Of a DNA stretch of 64,000 nucleotides, positions 41,769 through 51,218 are shown piece after piece. Made by a program: the position numbers and the translations under genes. The DNA comes from Salinactinospora qingdaonensis (GTDB lineage Bacteria > Actinomycetota > Actinomycetes > Streptosporangiales > Streptosporangiaceae), in contig NZ_BAABDD010000004.1 in NCBI RefSeq assembly GCF_039539445.1, forward strand, positions 1 through 64,000, given 5' to 3'. Position 1 is the first letter of the stretch. The number at the start of each line of letters is the position of its first letter. The notes below the pieces were generated by a model that saw only the letters and a list, made by a program, of their open reading frames with translations, was not told the DNA's origin and did no database searches.

Positions 41769-42251
41769 GTGACGCGCATCGGGATCACGGGGCATTCCAA
41801 CCTGGCGGCGGAGAGTGTGGCGCTGGTGCGCCGGGAGTTGGCCGCTGCACTGTCCCCCTACGCCGGTGAGGGGCTTGTGGGGGTGTCGTGCCTGGCCCGC
41901 GGCGCCGACCAGCTCTTCGCCGAGGCTGTTCTCGACACCGGCGGCGCCCTGGAAGTGGTGCTGCCCTCGGTGGACTACCGGGAGACCAAGGTCAAGCCCG
42001 ACAATCTCGACCAGTTCGACAGGCTGCTCATGCGCGCGGAGCTGGTGCGCTACATGCCGCACCGCACTGCCGGCGAGGCCGCCTACGCCGACGCCAACGA
42101 GACGGTTCTGGCGCGGATCGACCGGCTCTTCGCCGTGTGGGACGGCCGGCCCTCGGGCGGCAAGGGCGGTACCGCCGACGCCGTCGAGGCGGCGCGCGAG
42201 CGGGGCGTGCCGGTGGAGGTCATCTGGCCCGAGGGCGCCCGCCGCGCGTGA
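41769..42251 (+). CDS. SLOG-superfamily protein, unknown ligand
   Basis: A 160-residue Rossmann-like protein: VTRIGITGHSNLAAESVALV at the N-terminus, then GLVGVSCLARGADQLFAEAV, LEVVLPSVDYRE and FAVWDGRPSGGKGGTADAVE. The GITGH start, the CLARGAD glycine turn and the closing GGTADAV helix match the SLOG (YpsA/DprA-like) nucleotide-binding fold. Some SLOG proteins sense nucleotide signals in defence systems, others are small metabolic enzymes; there is no linked effector here. The GTG at 41769 is the only sensible start. It converges with the NUDIX gene 20 bases downstream. Confidence 0.8.
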   Translation: MTRIGITGHSNLAAESVALVRRELAAALSPYAGEGLVGVSCLARGADQLFAEAVLDTGGALEVVLPSVDYRETKVKPDNLDQFDRLLMRAELVRYMPHRTAGEAAYADANETVLARIDRLFAVWDGRPSGGKGGTADAVEAARERGVPVEVIWPEGARRA

Positions 42252-42270
42252 GCGGACAGCCGGGGCGGAG

Positions 42271-42735
42271 TCAGTCGGGCGGGTTGGTGGCCAGGGACAG
42301 CAGACCCTCGGTGTTGGCGGAGATGAACTCGGCGGCCTGCGGGGGCTTGAGGTCGATCTGGGCGATTCCTTCGGGAGTGAGGGGAACGCGCACCAGTTCG
42401 TAGGTGCCGTTCTCGGGTTTGTCGAACTCGGTGCCGGTGCGGTTGTCCAGATCTAGGGAGAGCAGCCGGGCTACGAAGAAGTGCTGGATGGCGATCCCGC
42501 TCTGACGCTGGTCGGTGACGATGAACACCTGTTGGGCGTCGGCGATCTTGCCGCCCAGCTCCTCGAAGACCTCGCGGTGCAGGGCCGCCTCGACGCTGGT
42601 GTCCTCGGCGTCGACGCCGCCGCCGATGGTGGCCCAGTAGATGTCACGTCCGGGCTTGTCGCGTTTGAAGAGGACGAGGTGTGCGTCGTCGTCGAGGAGG
42701 ATGGCTCGGGCGATGCGCTTCACGACCGTTGGCAT
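42271..42735 (-). CDS. NUDIX hydrolase
   Basis: A 154-residue NUDIX enzyme; the box is GGGVDAEDTSVEAALHREVF followed by EELGG, with the metal-binding REVxEEL core intact. The family hydrolyses nucleoside diphosphates linked to another group; the N-terminal strand ARAILLDDDAHLVLFKRD and the tail give no clue to the substrate. The ATG at 42733-42735 is preceded by AAGGACGGAACC. The gene faces the SLOG gene, and the pair could share function, since SLOG and NUDIX enzymes both act on nucleotides, but this is speculation. Confidence 0.9.
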   Translation of the reverse strand: MPTVVKRIARAILLDDDAHLVLFKRDKPGRDIYWATIGGGVDAEDTSVEAALHREVFEELGGKIADAQQVFIVTDQRQSGIAIQHFFVARLLSLDLDNRTGTEFDKPENGTYELVRVPLTPEGIAQIDLKPPQAAEFISANTEGLLSLATNPPD

Positions 42736-43165
42736 ATGTAGGGGGTTCCGTCCTTGTCCGGATAGCCCGCTCCCTCGCTGGTGCGAGAAGGGGAAAGCGG
42801 GTTCGCGCCGTCGTTTCTCGTGAAGGGCTCATGTTGCCACGGCCGGTGGCGTGAGGTGACAGGCGGGTAGCTTACCGGCGACTTCGGTGCTGCCTCCAAA
42901 GGCGGTTTGGCGTGGCCGAACGTGTGGTTTGCGGCGAGCGCCGCAGTGCCCACTCGGGGTAGGCGAAGCGGCAGACCGGTTACCGGCACTGACAAGGTTC
43001 CAGTTCAAGGGCGGTATTCGAGCCGAGCCCCGGACGGCGCACCGACAGCGTGACTCGGCTCGCGTGCCAGCTCGTCCTCTCCTCGTTGTCGTCGACGGAC
43101 TTTTGGACCCTCGAGTGCCGGTCGGCGCGATGGGGACCTTCGAGGGCGCCCCTGAAACGGCGGGA
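42736..43165. other. Gene-free stretch
   Basis: This 430-base gap between the NUDIX and methyltransferase genes shows no supported gene, RNA or repeat. A short hairpin (GCGGCGA-GCGCCGC, around 42931) is the only structure I noticed. Confidence 0.4.
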
Positions 43166-43873
43166 CTATCGAACGGCGACCCCCCACACCGCCGTGTTCA
43201 CCGGCCAAAAGAGTGAGTTCCGGAACTTGCGCTCCTCGATGCTCACGGACGCGAATCCGGCCCCGCGAATGGTTTCGGGGGTGTGGCGGTGCGTGTCGCA
43301 CCCCTCGAACAGCCACCCCCACGGGCGCCGGATGGATCTTTGCACCCGAGCCCTGAGACTGGAATGCGGGGCGGCGACGTGCTCGATGAAACGGAACCGC
43401 CCACCGGGCCGCAAGATCCTGCGGATCTCCGACAGCACCAGCTCCGGGTCCGTCACAGTGCACAGCACGAGCGAACAGATCACCTCGTCGACCGAGGCGT
43501 CGGGAAGCGGGATGGCCTCCGCTCCGGTCGGCAGGATCGTCAACTCGATCCCGGCCGAGGCACAGCGCTGCCGAAGGCGGTCGTGCATGCGCAGGCTGGG
43601 CTCGATCGCGTACAGATGGGTGCCGGGTTCGAGGTAGCAGATGTTGGCGCCGGTCCCGGCGCCGATCTCGACCACGGAGCCGGCGGAGGTTCCGGTGAAC
43701 GCGGCCTGTTTGTGGCGGCGCGCGATGTGGTTGATGTATCCGGCGAACGCGGTGAAGAACCAGGCGTTGAAGCCGCTCACCGCGCCGTGGTCGAAGGACA
43801 GGTCGTCTCGGAGCGGTCCCACCGTCAGAGGTTGCGGGTCGCCGCCGGAGTTGGTGTGCTGCGAAGAGTTCAC
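43166..43873 (-). CDS. Class I SAM-dependent methyltransferase
   Basis: A 235-residue methyltransferase with motif I VVEIGAGTGANICYLEPGT, motif II LYAIEPSLRMHDRLRQR and the post-motif VICSLVLCTVTDPELVLSEI then RRILRPGGRFRFIEHV. It is close to the UbiE/phosphatidylethanolamine-methyltransferase-like group found in small secondary pathways. The GTG at 43871-43873 follows GGAAGGAA; longer readings run into the upstream gene. It is the last gene of a leftward three-gene unit with the hydrolase-glycosyltransferase fusion and TetR genes, with a 52-base gap, and probably modifies the same unknown compound. Confidence 0.85.
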   Translation of the reverse strand: MNSSQHTNSGGDPQPLTVGPLRDDLSFDHGAVSGFNAWFFTAFAGYINHIARRHKQAAFTGTSAGSVVEIGAGTGANICYLEPGTHLYAIEPSLRMHDRLRQRCASAGIELTILPTGAEAIPLPDASVDEVICSLVLCTVTDPELVLSEIRRILRPGGRFRFIEHVAAPHSSLRARVQRSIRRPWGWLFEGCDTHRHTPETIRGAGFASVSIEERKFRNSLFWPVNTAVWGVAVR

Positions 43874-43925
43874 GGTGTTCCTTCCGGGTTTCCGGCGACG
43901 GTGGAGCGCCGCCGAGGGCCAGGTG

Positions 43926-46079
43926 TCAGAGACATTCGGCGAGCAGGGTGGCCGCGCGGCGAGCACCGCCGCCGTCGACCGGCTGGTAGGTGAGCGTGCG
44001 GCCCAGTTCCTCGGTCATGGCGTGGGCGATGGCCTCGGGCGTGGCCGTGGCGTAGTCCATGGCCCGTCCGGCGCCGTAGCGGCGCAGCCGGTGGGGGACG
44101 TGGATCTGTTGTTCGAAGTGGTTGCGCAGCGGGAAGTACAGGAAGGGCCGTCCCGTCGCGGTGAGTTCCATCGTCGTCGTCAGGCCGCCCTGCACGAGGG
44201 CGAGGTCGCAGGCGGCCAGGTGGCGGTGGAGGTCGGGAACGTAGGCGCGCTTCTCGACGCCGGGCGCGTCGGGAAGTGAGGCCGGGTCCAGGCGGGGGCC
44301 GGTCACGACGATGGTGCGCAGCCCCGGCACGTTCTCGGCCGCCAGTGGATGGGCCTCGATGACGCGGCGCAGCAGCGAGCCGCCGACACCGGAGCCACCC
44401 ACGGCGGCGATGACCACCGTCTCGTCGGGGTGGTAGCCGAGCTCTCGCCGTAGATGGGAGCGGTCGCCCAGCGAGGCCGGGTCGAAGCCGGTGATGTAGC
44501 CGGCGAAGCTGTAATGGGCCTGTGTCCACTCTCGGATACCGGGTAGCCCGGGGCCGAAGGGCAGGTCCACGACGTCGTCGGGGTCGCCGACGAAGATCGA
44601 GACGTCGCGGATGTCGGGGTGTTGCTCGATGTGGCCCAGCATCTCGGCGTTGTAGTCGGCTGTCAGGAGCCGCTCTCGCTCGCCGCCGGCGGGCATGGGG
44701 ACGTAGCCGACGAAGTCGGTGAGCCAGGCGAAGCGCGCCCGCTTGACGGCCGGGTCCTCGTGGAGGAAGTGGTCGACGTCCCAGGACTCGTCGCCGACGA
44801 CGAGGTCGTAGTGTTCCTGCTGGATCACGTCGAGGAAGGTCATGAAGTTGGCGACGAGGATCTCGTCCATGCGCCGCACCGCCTCGAAGACGTGCAGGTC
44901 GTGTTCGCAGGACTCGGCCTGTAGGTGAGCGGACTCGCTGGCCAGCGCACGGCTGGCCGGGTGCACCCGTTCCCCGGCGGTGGCGAGCACGCGGGTGACC
45001 GGGTCTTGGGCGAGCCAGTCGATGCGCGCGTCCGGGACGAGCGAGCGCAGTTCCGTGGCGATGGCGAGGTCGCGGCGAGCGTGGCCGAGACCGATCGGCG
45101 AGGAGAGGTAGAGCACCCGAGGTCGGGAAGCCTCCCGGCGGGGGCCGCGAGACGGCCCAGTGCGGCGCGGCTCACTGTCGGCCGCCGTGCCGGCCTGGAC
45201 GGTCTCGTCGACGAACCGGCGCAGGAGCCGGTTCACCTGGACCGGGTAGCGGGCCTGAGGACAGTGCCCGGCGCCTTCCAGCTCCACGATGGGTGCCCGC
45301 AGCAGCGAGGCCACGGAGCGTCCCAAAAAGACCGGGCCGATCCGGTCCTGGGTGCCGTGCACGACGAGGACCGGGCAGGTGATCCGTGGAGCCAGCGCGC
45401 GCAGCCGTTCGGCGGACTTTGCGGGAGGGACCCCGGCCCGGTCGCTCAACGTGGCGGCCAACGCCTCGGGGGTCGTCTCCAGGCCCCAGGAGACCGCGTC
45501 TTCCCAATGCTTGGTGGAGTGCGGGTCGTTCATGGCCTCGCCGGCGAAGAACCGGACGAAGCCCGCGAAGTCCCGCTGGAAGGAGTGCCGATTGTACCGG
45601 TTCCAGCCTTCGTCGCTTCCCTTGTCCTCGTCGAAGGTCAGCAGCGCTTGAGCCAGTGGGTAGTCGTCGCGTCCCGTGACGTTCAGCGTCGTGCCGATGA
45701 GGACGGCGCCCGCCACCCGCTCGGGGTGGAGTGCCGCGAGGAGGTAGGCCAGGATCGAGCCGAAGGAGTTCCCCACGAGGACGGCTCGCTGCGCGCCCGC
45801 CGCGTCCAGGACCGCGAGCGCGTCCTCGGCCTGCGTGTGAACGTCGTAGGCCGCGGGATCGACGGGCCGATCGGAGGCTCCGTTGCCCCGGGGGTCGTAG
45901 GTGATCACCCGGTACCGTTTCGCCAGGTACGGGATTTGGGCCTTCCACAGTCGGCTATGGACGATCGCCCACGCGGGAAGGAGCAGGACGGTCACGTCTC
46001 CGTCGCCGTGGACCTCGTAGCCGATCCGGACGCCGTCTCGATCGACGAAACCGGTGGTGTCAGGTTGCCGGGCGCGCAT
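43926..46079 (-). CDS. Fusion of alpha/beta hydrolase and GT-B glycosyltransferase
   Basis: A 717-residue two-domain protein. Residues 1-290 are an alpha/beta hydrolase: VTVLLLPAWAIVHSRLW, YDPRGNGASDRP, the nucleophile elbow VGNSFGS, VVHGTQDRIGP (late Asp) and EGAGHCPQARYP (catalytic His). After a basic Pro/Arg linker (about 300-320), residues 322-717 are a MurG/UGT-like glycosyltransferase: VLYLSSPIGLGHARRDLAIA, IAAVGGSGVGGSLLRR, and DLALVQGGLTTTMELTATGR with the nucleotide-sugar binding turn. Such a fusion is unusual. The ATG overlaps the TetR stop by 20 bases, so the pair is coupled. A self-made compound might be glycosylated and later released by the hydrolase half (speculation). Confidence 0.85.
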   Translation of the reverse strand: MRARQPDTTGFVDRDGVRIGYEVHGDGDVTVLLLPAWAIVHSRLWKAQIPYLAKRYRVITYDPRGNGASDRPVDPAAYDVHTQAEDALAVLDAAGAQRAVLVGNSFGSILAYLLAALHPERVAGAVLIGTTLNVTGRDDYPLAQALLTFDEDKGSDEGWNRYNRHSFQRDFAGFVRFFAGEAMNDPHSTKHWEDAVSWGLETTPEALAATLSDRAGVPPAKSAERLRALAPRITCPVLVVHGTQDRIGPVFLGRSVASLLRAPIVELEGAGHCPQARYPVQVNRLLRRFVDETVQAGTAADSEPRRTGPSRGPRREASRPRVLYLSSPIGLGHARRDLAIATELRSLVPDARIDWLAQDPVTRVLATAGERVHPASRALASESAHLQAESCEHDLHVFEAVRRMDEILVANFMTFLDVIQQEHYDLVVGDESWDVDHFLHEDPAVKRARFAWLTDFVGYVPMPAGGERERLLTADYNAEMLGHIEQHPDIRDVSIFVGDPDDVVDLPFGPGLPGIREWTQAHYSFAGYITGFDPASLGDRSHLRRELGYHPDETVVIAAVGGSGVGGSLLRRVIEAHPLAAENVPGLRTIVVTGPRLDPASLPDAPGVEKRAYVPDLHRHLAACDLALVQGGLTTTMELTATGRPFLYFPLRNHFEQQIHVPHRLRRYGAGRAMDYATATPEAIAHAMTEELGRTLTYQPVDGGGARRAATLLAECL

Positions 46080-46689
46080 CGTCGCCTCCGTGTTTGAGTG
46101 CGAGCCGGCGGTCGATGGCCGCCAGGAGTTCCGTATGGCCGGTGTCGATACCTGCCAGGCGTTCGATGAGGATGCCGATCTGGAAGGTGCGGATGAGCGT
46201 GGCCAGGGCGAGGACGTCGTCCTCGGCGAGGTCGGCTCCGTACTCCTGGGCCGCTCCGGAGACCGCGGTGCTCAGCATGTCGGTGAACCTCTCCATCGTG
46301 CGGCTGAGGCCCTCGCGGTAGACGTCGTCGTTCCACGCCTTGGCGAACAGTTCGGCGACGAGTTTCGGGAACCCGGCGGCCAGGTCGACGTCGATCAGGT
46401 TCATGGCGGTTCGCCATTTGTCGATGAATGCCTCGTCACCGCCGTACAGCTTTTGCTGGCGGTCGAGGATGCGGTCCGCCGCCCGGTCCAGGGTGCGCAG
46501 GGTCAGCGCTTCCAGCGAGCCGAAGTGGTACCGGATCAGACCGTGGGGCTGACCGGCTTCCTCGGCCACCCGCCGGGTCGACACTCCCGCGTAGCCGTGA
46601 GTGATCAGGAGCCGCTCGGTGGCGTCCATGAGCGCCGTGGCCGTCTTGTGGTCCGGACTGCCGTCCCTCGCCAATGTGACCCCTTCCAC
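46060..46689 (-). CDS. TetR-family transcriptional regulator
   Basis: The 209-residue protein has the TetR N-terminal helix-turn-helix: LMDATERLLITHGYAGVSTR then RVAEEAGQPHGLIRYHFGSL, followed by an all-helical ligand domain. It heads the leftward operon with the hydrolase-glycosyltransferase fusion and methyltransferase. The longest reading starts at a GTG (46687-46689), but a TTG five codons later follows GAAGGGG and may be the true start. A perfect 13-bp inverted repeat just upstream (46698-46736) is its likely operator, so the operon should be self-controlled and induced by the regulator's ligand. Confidence 0.93.
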   Translation of the reverse strand: MEGVTLARDGSPDHKTATALMDATERLLITHGYAGVSTRRVAEEAGQPHGLIRYHFGSLEALTLRTLDRAADRILDRQQKLYGGDEAFIDKWRTAMNLIDVDLAAGFPKLVAELFAKAWNDDVYREGLSRTMERFTDMLSTAVSGAAQEYGADLAEDDVLALATLIRTFQIGILIERLAGIDTGHTELLAAIDRRLALKHGGDDARPAT

Positions 46690-46697
46690 GCAACGTC

Positions 46698-46736
46698 TTC
46701 TACAAGTGGATAACTAATACTTCTCCACTTGTAGAA
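46698..46736. promoter_or_regulatory. TetR operator, long perfect inverted repeat
   Basis: TTCTACAAGTGGA and TCCACTTGTAGAA, 13-bp perfect arms separated by 13 bases that include the AT-rich TAACTAATACT, nine bases from the GTG of the TetR gene. Confidence 0.85.
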
Positions 46737-46740
46737 CAAC

Positions 46741-47238
46741 CGGAGGGGCCTGTCAAGAAGGATGGAATCGCGGGGTTTCGTTCCTTTAGGTAGCTAAACG
46801 ATTACGGAAGCCCTGGAGGGGCTCGACTTACTGACGCGATGCGCCGGACACCGCGGCCTGGCCCCATGGCGCGACGGCAGACCGGCCGAAGAGAACGACG
46901 CAGCGCACCCTGGCCTCCCCCTGCTCGTGGGCCGAGCGGAAAACAAGCCGACGGTCGCTCTCCTGAGGAGACGGCCTGGAGGTCGGTGCTGTGCGTTGGG
47001 ACTGGCGCGGGTGGCGGGGCAGCGAGGGCCTGCGGTGAGTGTGGGGTGGGCGCCGGGCGGAGCCCCCGTGTCAAGGAGTCGGGTGGGGCAAAGATGGCCA
47101 GGTCACGGGAGGCTGAAAGTAGCCATGTGGTCCCGCGGCTTCTCCTGCTGTCCTTCGACTGCGCGCTGATCGTCGTACCCCGCTGGCAGGGTGAACGCGC
47201 TCGAGCCCCGAAGTAGGCGATATGAACAGGGAGGCGTC
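46741..47238. other. Gene-free stretch before pglX
   Basis: No supported gene, RNA or repeat; open frames here have shadow-like composition. The pglX promoter is presumably within it. Confidence 0.4.
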
Positions 47239-50200
47239 GTGGCCGGCGGTAAAGCGGAGCGGGACGGGTTGTTGCAGGAGCTACGCGAGCAGGTCGAACT
47301 GCTGGAGAAGGACATCCGGGCGCGCAACGACCGGGTGTCGGAATACCAGGCGGTCTTCGAGACGGAGTACCGCAAGCTGGTTAAAGCAGCGCGCATCGAC
47401 GGTCCCTACGAGGCGTGGCGCCGCCATCGGATCACCCAGGTGGCGGCGGGCTGGGTGCTGGCCACGCTGTTCGTGCGCTTCTGCGAGGACAACGGGCTGA
47501 TCGAGCAGCCGTGGCTGGCCGGTCCCGCAGAGCGGCTCGCGGTGGCTGAGTCCCGGCACGCTGCGTTCCTGGGCGAATCGCCCGACCGCGGCGACCGCGA
47601 CTGGCTGATCGCCGCCTTCGACCACCTGGCGGCCTGCCACCCCGCCATGGCCACACTGTTGAACCGCGAACACAACCCGCTGTGGCAGCTCCCGCCCAGC
47701 GACAAGGCCGCCAGTGAACTACTGGGGTTCTGGCGCCGCCGCGACTCCAGCGGAGAACCCGTCCACAGCTTTGTGGACGCAGACCTCGACACCGGCTTCC
47801 TGGCACACATCTACCAGGATCTCAGCGATCCGGCCCGCAGAGCCTACGCGCTGTCGCACACGCACGAAGCCGCCGAGGAACTCGTGCTCGACCTGACGCT
47901 GGAACCGGCGATCGAGGAATTCGGGCTCGAACCGGAACTGGAGGTGCGCGACGCCGACGCAGCGGTGATCTGGCGCCACGTGGGCCTGCGCACCATCGAC
48001 CCGGCCTGCGGCAGCGGGGGATTCCTGCTGGGGCTGTTCCGGCGTATCCTGCGCAAACACCGGCAGGCGGCGGAAAGCGACACCGCCGCTGGCTGCTCCG
48101 TGGACGACTGGGCGCTGATCCGCACGGCGCTGAACTCGGTGCACGGCTGCGACACGAACCCGTTCGCCGTCGCCATCGCCCGGTTCCGCCTGCTGGTCGC
48201 CGTTCTCGACGAGGCGGGGCTGCGGCGCCTCGACGAAGCCCCCGAGTTCGCGCTCAACGTGGCGGTCGGTGATGCGCTGCTACACGGCCGCGGCGTGCTG
48301 GGGAACACGAACACCCCGCCGGTGGCCACCAACAAGAAGAGGTTCTTCCACACCACCGAAGACGTGTGGGCCTACTCCGAAACCGTGGACCTGCTCGGCG
48401 TGAACAGCTACCACGTGACGGTGGCGAGCCCGCCCGCCGGCGGGATCGTCGACGAGCGGGACCGGGAGAAACACCGTTCTGCGTACGACGTCTGTCCGGA
48501 CGACCACTCCCCCGTTCCCCTGTTCTCCCAGCGCCTCTTCGAGCTGGCCACACGCGACGACGGCGGCTTCTCGGGGCAACTGGCCGCGAACCACTTCATG
48601 AAGCGGGAGTACGGGAAGAAGCTCGTCGAGGACTTCCTCAGCCGGCGGGTCAAGCTCACCCACGTGCTCGACACCTCGGGCGCCTACACCACCGGCGACG
48701 ACAAGCCGACCGTGATCCTGGCCGGCCGGAACACGGTCTACGGCTGGGACGCCCCGGTCCGCGTGGCGCTCGGCATCCAACGCGAACCCGGTAATCCGGA
48801 CAGTACCGCCAGCGCCGCCGAAGGGGCGGTGCTGCGCGCCATCGCCGAGCAGATCGACAATCCGGAGACGGAGTCGGAGTGGGTCAGCGTCCACGACTTC
48901 GATCGCGGGTTCTTCGCCGGCCACCCATTGTCGCTGCCCGAGGGCGGTGGGACGGCGCCGGAACGGGACATGGCGAAAGCAGCGGCGCGTCTCCTCTCTG
49001 ACCTCACCGAGGACATCGGCGGCTACGCGACCCTGCGCGAGAGCGGGGCCTACGTGGTCGGCCGAGCCGAAGCCGGCAGGAAAGGGCTCTTCCCGGAACA
49101 CGTCCGCCCCATCGTCGACACCGTGTTCATCGGCGACTGGGTGCTGCCCGACGACACCTACGCCGTCTTCCCCTACACCGACCACGGCCGAACCGCCGCC
49201 GTCACCCCCGCCGCCGAACGGTTCCTGTGGCCCAACCGCACGCCGCTCGAATCGCGCCACGAACTCTCGCCTGCCCGGGAAGCACCGGATCGGGCGTGGT
49301 TCGAGTACGCGAAGCTCTCTCTTGACAAGCACGACTGCCCTTTCCTGATCCCGTTCTCCTTCACTGCCACGCACAACCACTTCTTCCTGGACCGCGGCGA
49401 ACGGATCTTCGGGCACTCCACCCCCGTGATCCAACTGAAAGCGGGAACGAGCGAGGACGAGCACCTGAGCCTGGTGGGTCTGCTCAACTCGTCGGCGGCG
49501 TGTTTCTGGCTGAAGCAGACCTCCCGCGACCGTGGGAAACAGCTCGGAGGCCGCGACTTCGCGCGTGAGAACTGGGAACGGCCCTACGAGTTCACCGCGG
49601 ACACGCTCGACGACTTCCCCCTTCCCCCCGCTCTCCCGCTGGAACCGGGCACCTACCTCGACCTCTTCGCCCAAGAACTCGCCGCCCACGAGCCCGCCGC
49701 CGTCGCCGCGAGCGCGGCGCCCACCCGCGAGCGGCTGGACGCCGCCCACGCGTCGCACACGTCGGCCCGACAGTGGATGATCGCGCTCCAGGAGGAGCTG
49801 GACTGGCAGGTCTACGGCCTTTACGGGCTGTTCGACGAGGACGAGACCGCCGCGCTCGTCTCGCCGGACGTCGACGAGGTGCCCGAGGTCGACCTGGGCG
49901 AGCGGGCGTTCGAGATCGTGCTCGCCCGGCAGGTGGCCGCCGGGGAGAAGGAGACGAGCTGGTTCGAACGGCACGGCTCCACCCCCGTCACCGAGATCCC
50001 CGAGCGCTGGCCCGACTGGTACCGGGAAATCGTGCGGGCGCGCGTCGAGACGATCGAGCGGCACCGCGCCATCGGCCGGATCGAGCGGCCGGAGTACAAG
50101 CGGCGCTGGTCGACCGAGGAGTGGGAGGCGAAACAACACCGGGCGGTGCGCGGCTGGCTGCTGGACCGGTGCGAGGAGCCGTCGCTGTGGTTCCACAGCC

Positions 50201-50928
50201 GCGACGGGCGCGACGCCGCGCCCCGTGCCATGACCGTCGCCGAACTCGCCGACGCCCTCACCCGCGCCGCCGACGCCGCCGACGTCATCGCGGTCGCCGA
50301 ACTGTACGCCGCCGACCACCTGGGCAGGCCCCACTCCGGGCTCGCCGACGTGCTGCACGAGATCACGGCCGACCAGCACGTGCCCTCCCCTGCCGCGCTG
50401 CGTTACACCGAGACCGGTATGGACACCCGCGCCCGGTGGGAAGAGGTTTGGGAGCAGCAGCGCGAGCAGGACCGCACCGGCCGGCGCACGCGGCTGCCCG
50501 CCCCGCCCCGCTACGGACCCGACGACTTCCGCGACCCCTCCTACTGGCGCAACCGCGGCACACTCGACGTGCCGAGGGAGCGGTTCATCTCCTACCCCGA
50601 TGCCGGACCCGCCGCCGAACCGGTGCTGGGCTGGGCCGGCTGGAACCACAGGCAGCGGGCCGAAGCCCTGATGAACCTCACCACCGACCGGGCCGGCACC
50701 GACGGCCGGCCATTGGAGCGGGTCGCGCCGCTGCTCGCCGGGGCGCGGGAACTGCTGCCCTGGCTGGAGCAGTGGCACGGCGAGCACGACGAGGAGTGGG
50801 ACGCGCAACCGGCCGCAGCGGTTCGAGAGTGGCTGGCCCGACAGTACGAGCGGCACCAGCTCACCGAGGAGAGCGTGCGCGAATGGCGTCCCGCGCCCGC
50901 CGCGCGGCGCGGGACAGCCGTCTCCTGA
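47239..50928 (+). CDS. pglX: BREX-2 methyltransferase-like PglX with altered catalytic motif, orphan
   Basis: The 1229-residue protein matches the adenine methyltransferase of BREX type 2/Pgl phage defence along its length: an N-terminal coiled segment (LREQVELLEKDIRARNDRVS), WVLATLFVRFCEDNGLIEQP, SAM motif I DPACGSGGFLLG (254-265), and GQLAANHFMKREYGKKLVED. Motif IV, normally NPPY at SYHVxxxNPPYxxVxD, reads SPPA (397-400), so the catalytic Asn and Tyr are both lost and methylation is not expected. No pglW, pglY, pglZ or brx genes adjoin it. The GTG at 47239 follows AGGGAGG. It may be a decoy, a regulator, or a defence relic still under constraint, since the frame is intact for 3.7 kb. Confidence 0.88.
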   Translation: MAGGKAERDGLLQELREQVELLEKDIRARNDRVSEYQAVFETEYRKLVKAARIDGPYEAWRRHRITQVAAGWVLATLFVRFCEDNGLIEQPWLAGPAERLAVAESRHAAFLGESPDRGDRDWLIAAFDHLAACHPAMATLLNREHNPLWQLPPSDKAASELLGFWRRRDSSGEPVHSFVDADLDTGFLAHIYQDLSDPARRAYALSHTHEAAEELVLDLTLEPAIEEFGLEPELEVRDADAAVIWRHVGLRTIDPACGSGGFLLGLFRRILRKHRQAAESDTAAGCSVDDWALIRTALNSVHGCDTNPFAVAIARFRLLVAVLDEAGLRRLDEAPEFALNVAVGDALLHGRGVLGNTNTPPVATNKKRFFHTTEDVWAYSETVDLLGVNSYHVTVASPPAGGIVDERDREKHRSAYDVCPDDHSPVPLFSQRLFELATRDDGGFSGQLAANHFMKREYGKKLVEDFLSRRVKLTHVLDTSGAYTTGDDKPTVILAGRNTVYGWDAPVRVALGIQREPGNPDSTASAAEGAVLRAIAEQIDNPETESEWVSVHDFDRGFFAGHPLSLPEGGGTAPERDMAKAAARLLSDLTEDIGGYATLRESGAYVVGRAEAGRKGLFPEHVRPIVDTVFIGDWVLPDDTYAVFPYTDHGRTAAVTPAAERFLWPNRTPLESRHELSPAREAPDRAWFEYAKLSLDKHDCPFLIPFSFTATHNHFFLDRGERIFGHSTPVIQLKAGTSEDEHLSLVGLLNSSAACFWLKQTSRDRGKQLGGRDFARENWERPYEFTADTLDDFPLPPALPLEPGTYLDLFAQELAAHEPAAVAASAAPTRERLDAAHASHTSARQWMIALQEELDWQVYGLYGLFDEDETAALVSPDVDEVPEVDLGERAFEIVLARQVAAGEKETSWFERHGSTPVTEIPERWPDWYREIVRARVETIERHRAIGRIERPEYKRRWSTEEWEAKQHRAVRGWLLDRCEEPSLWFHSRDGRDAAPRAMTVAELADALTRAADAADVIAVAELYAADHLGRPHSGLADVLHEITADQHVPSPAALRYTETGMDTRARWEEVWEQQREQDRTGRRTRLPAPPRYGPDDFRDPSYWRNRGTLDVPRERFISYPDAGPAAEPVLGWAGWNHRQRAEALMNLTTDRAGTDGRPLERVAPLLAGARELLPWLEQWHGEHDEEWDAQPAAAVREWLARQYERHQLTEESVREWRPAPAARRGTAVS

Positions 50929-51073
50929 CCTCATCGTCGATGGATGCGTCGCGGCGAGGGGCGGCGGCTGGCGATCCTTGGCTTGGCACGGTCACGGACG
51001 TGGCGATGCCCTCCCTCGCTGCGCCCGCTCACTGGCCCGAAGCCGCCGCGGGCGCACGCCGCCACCAAACCCC

Positions 51074-51111
51074 GAGGCTGTCGAGATCGCGAAGCGATGG
51101 AGGTACGAGTG
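51074..51111 (-). repeat. Dispersed palindromic element, diverged copy
   Basis: GAGATCGCGAAGCGATGGAG with the flanking GGCTGTC and TACGAGTGGCG of the family. One arm is mutated, so the hairpin is weaker. It sits in the 290-base gap after pglX. Confidence 0.75.
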
Positions 51112-51218
51112 GCGCGTGCGCCGGCCCCTCACCCGGAATCACGGTCTCGCCACCGCCTCACGTCAGGGCGGCCAACCAACAAAAACACCCGCCGGCACCG
51201 CCATAGCGCGAGAGCAGC

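Noticed and set aside
42900..43030. tRNA-like sequence near GGTTCCAGTTCAAG
   Set aside because: No acceptor stem or anticodon arm could be folded around it.
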